A stretch of 6,986 bases of DNA from Verrucomicrobiota bacterium (GTDB taxonomy: Bacteria > Verrucomicrobiota > Verrucomicrobiia > Verrucomicrobiales > Verrucomicrobiaceae): the NCBI GenBank assembly GCA_021413535.1, contig JAIOQF010000057.1, positions 1 to 6,986 of the forward strand. Direction: 5' to 3'. A program made the translations under genes and the position numbers. Positions 6,731 to 6,986 of the stretch are shown one piece after another. Below the pieces are notes generated by a model. That model saw only the letters and a list, made by a program, of their open reading frames with translations, was not told where the DNA came from and ran no database searches. Numbering within the stretch: position 1 is the stretch's first letter; each line of letters begins with the position of its first letter.

Positions 6731-6986
6731 GGATTGGGCAGGAGAGGAGTGGCGGAACCGGACGATTCGGTGGTTGGTTTTTCCGGCGGCAGTTCGGGTA
6801 GAATTAAATCATCTTTGCGCGCCAGCAACCACTTCGCCCGGCGCTGCATCACGGTGTTGGAGAGACGGATTTCCGGATGGGCATCGACATCAATCGCCAG
6901 TGCCTTGTTGAGCAGCGATTCAAATTCCTTTGCGTCCTGCTTCGGAATCGCAACAGCCTCCGCCAGTGAAACGTAAGGTCCGGCAT
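6727..6986 (-). CDS. TRAP transporter T-component (TatT/Tp0956-like), C-terminal part only
   Basis: An open minus-strand frame runs from the window edge to TGA at 6727-6729, showing the last 85 residues; the 5' part lies beyond 6986. It begins AGPYVSLAEAVAIPKQDAKEF, then FESLLNKALAID, IRLSNTVMQRRAKWLLARKD and DLILPEL. The (G)PYVSLAE-x-V-x-x-PKQD block and the RRA+WLL-x-R-x-D-(D/E)-L block are, by recall, hallmarks of the TatT family, the trimeric helical/TPR-like partner of TRAP binding proteins first studied as Treponema pallidum Tp0956. T proteins associate with the binding protein in the periplasm and are proposed to pass ligand through a pore. The immediate overlap with a TRAP binding-protein gene confirms the setting. 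The last 25 or so residues (Pro/Ser/Thr-rich, ending LLPNP) form a tail past the conserved core. The N-terminal signal or lipobox cannot be seen. Confidence 0.88.
   Translation of the reverse strand, partial: AGPYVSLAEAVAIPKQDAKEFESLLNKALAIDVDAHPEIRLSNTVMQRRAKWLLARKDDLILPELPPEKPTTESSGSATPLLPNP

Overview
The window holds five protein-coding loci with almost no non-coding DNA. The best guess for the source is a member of the Verrucomicrobiota or a related PVC-superphylum lineage. The main reason is the first gene, which joins a PVC-type 'membrane-bound dehydrogenase' beta-propeller to HEAT-like repeats and an electron-carrier domain, an architecture abundant in Verrucomicrobia and Planctomycetes. 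The moderately GC-rich composition and the style of the HisC sequence fit, but taxonomy here is inference.

Layout. Positions 1-2601 (+) hold the 3' part of a large secreted or periplasmic redox-type protein whose 5' end lies outside the window. It ends in an azurin-like blue-copper domain with a complete ligand set. After a 26-bp convergent gap, everything else is on the minus strand and reads right to left: the 3' end of a TRAP T-component gene (tatT-like, 6727-6986, continuing beyond the window), a TRAP substrate-binding protein (dctP/tatP-like, 5684-6730), a fused DctQ-DctM membrane permease (3780-5687), and histidinol-phosphate aminotransferase hisC (2628-3722).

The three transporter genes are joined by two ATGA four-base overlaps. 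They form a TPR-protein-associated TRAP transporter (TPAT) of the type first described from Treponema pallidum (Tp0956/Tp0957): an oligomeric helical T protein partners the periplasmic binding protein, which delivers an unidentified ligand to the QM permease. The binding protein has Trp where canonical DctP proteins have the carboxylate-clamping Arg, so the ligand may not be an ordinary C4-dicarboxylate or sialic acid.

hisC follows the permease after a 57-bp gap and is broken by one in-frame TAG. The same reading frame with all PLP-enzyme motifs continues on both sides. The locus is therefore either a very recent nonsense pseudogene, a one-base sequence error, or (least likely) a recoded gene. 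TAG is used as a normal terminator by the neighbouring azurin-domain gene.

No tRNA, rRNA, CRISPR array, insertion sequence or convincing terminator was seen, and no gene-free stretch exceeds 57 bp. The most notable items are the TPAT operon, the amber-interrupted hisC and the dehydrogenase-HEAT-azurin fusion. All are members or variants of known families rather than a wholly new system.
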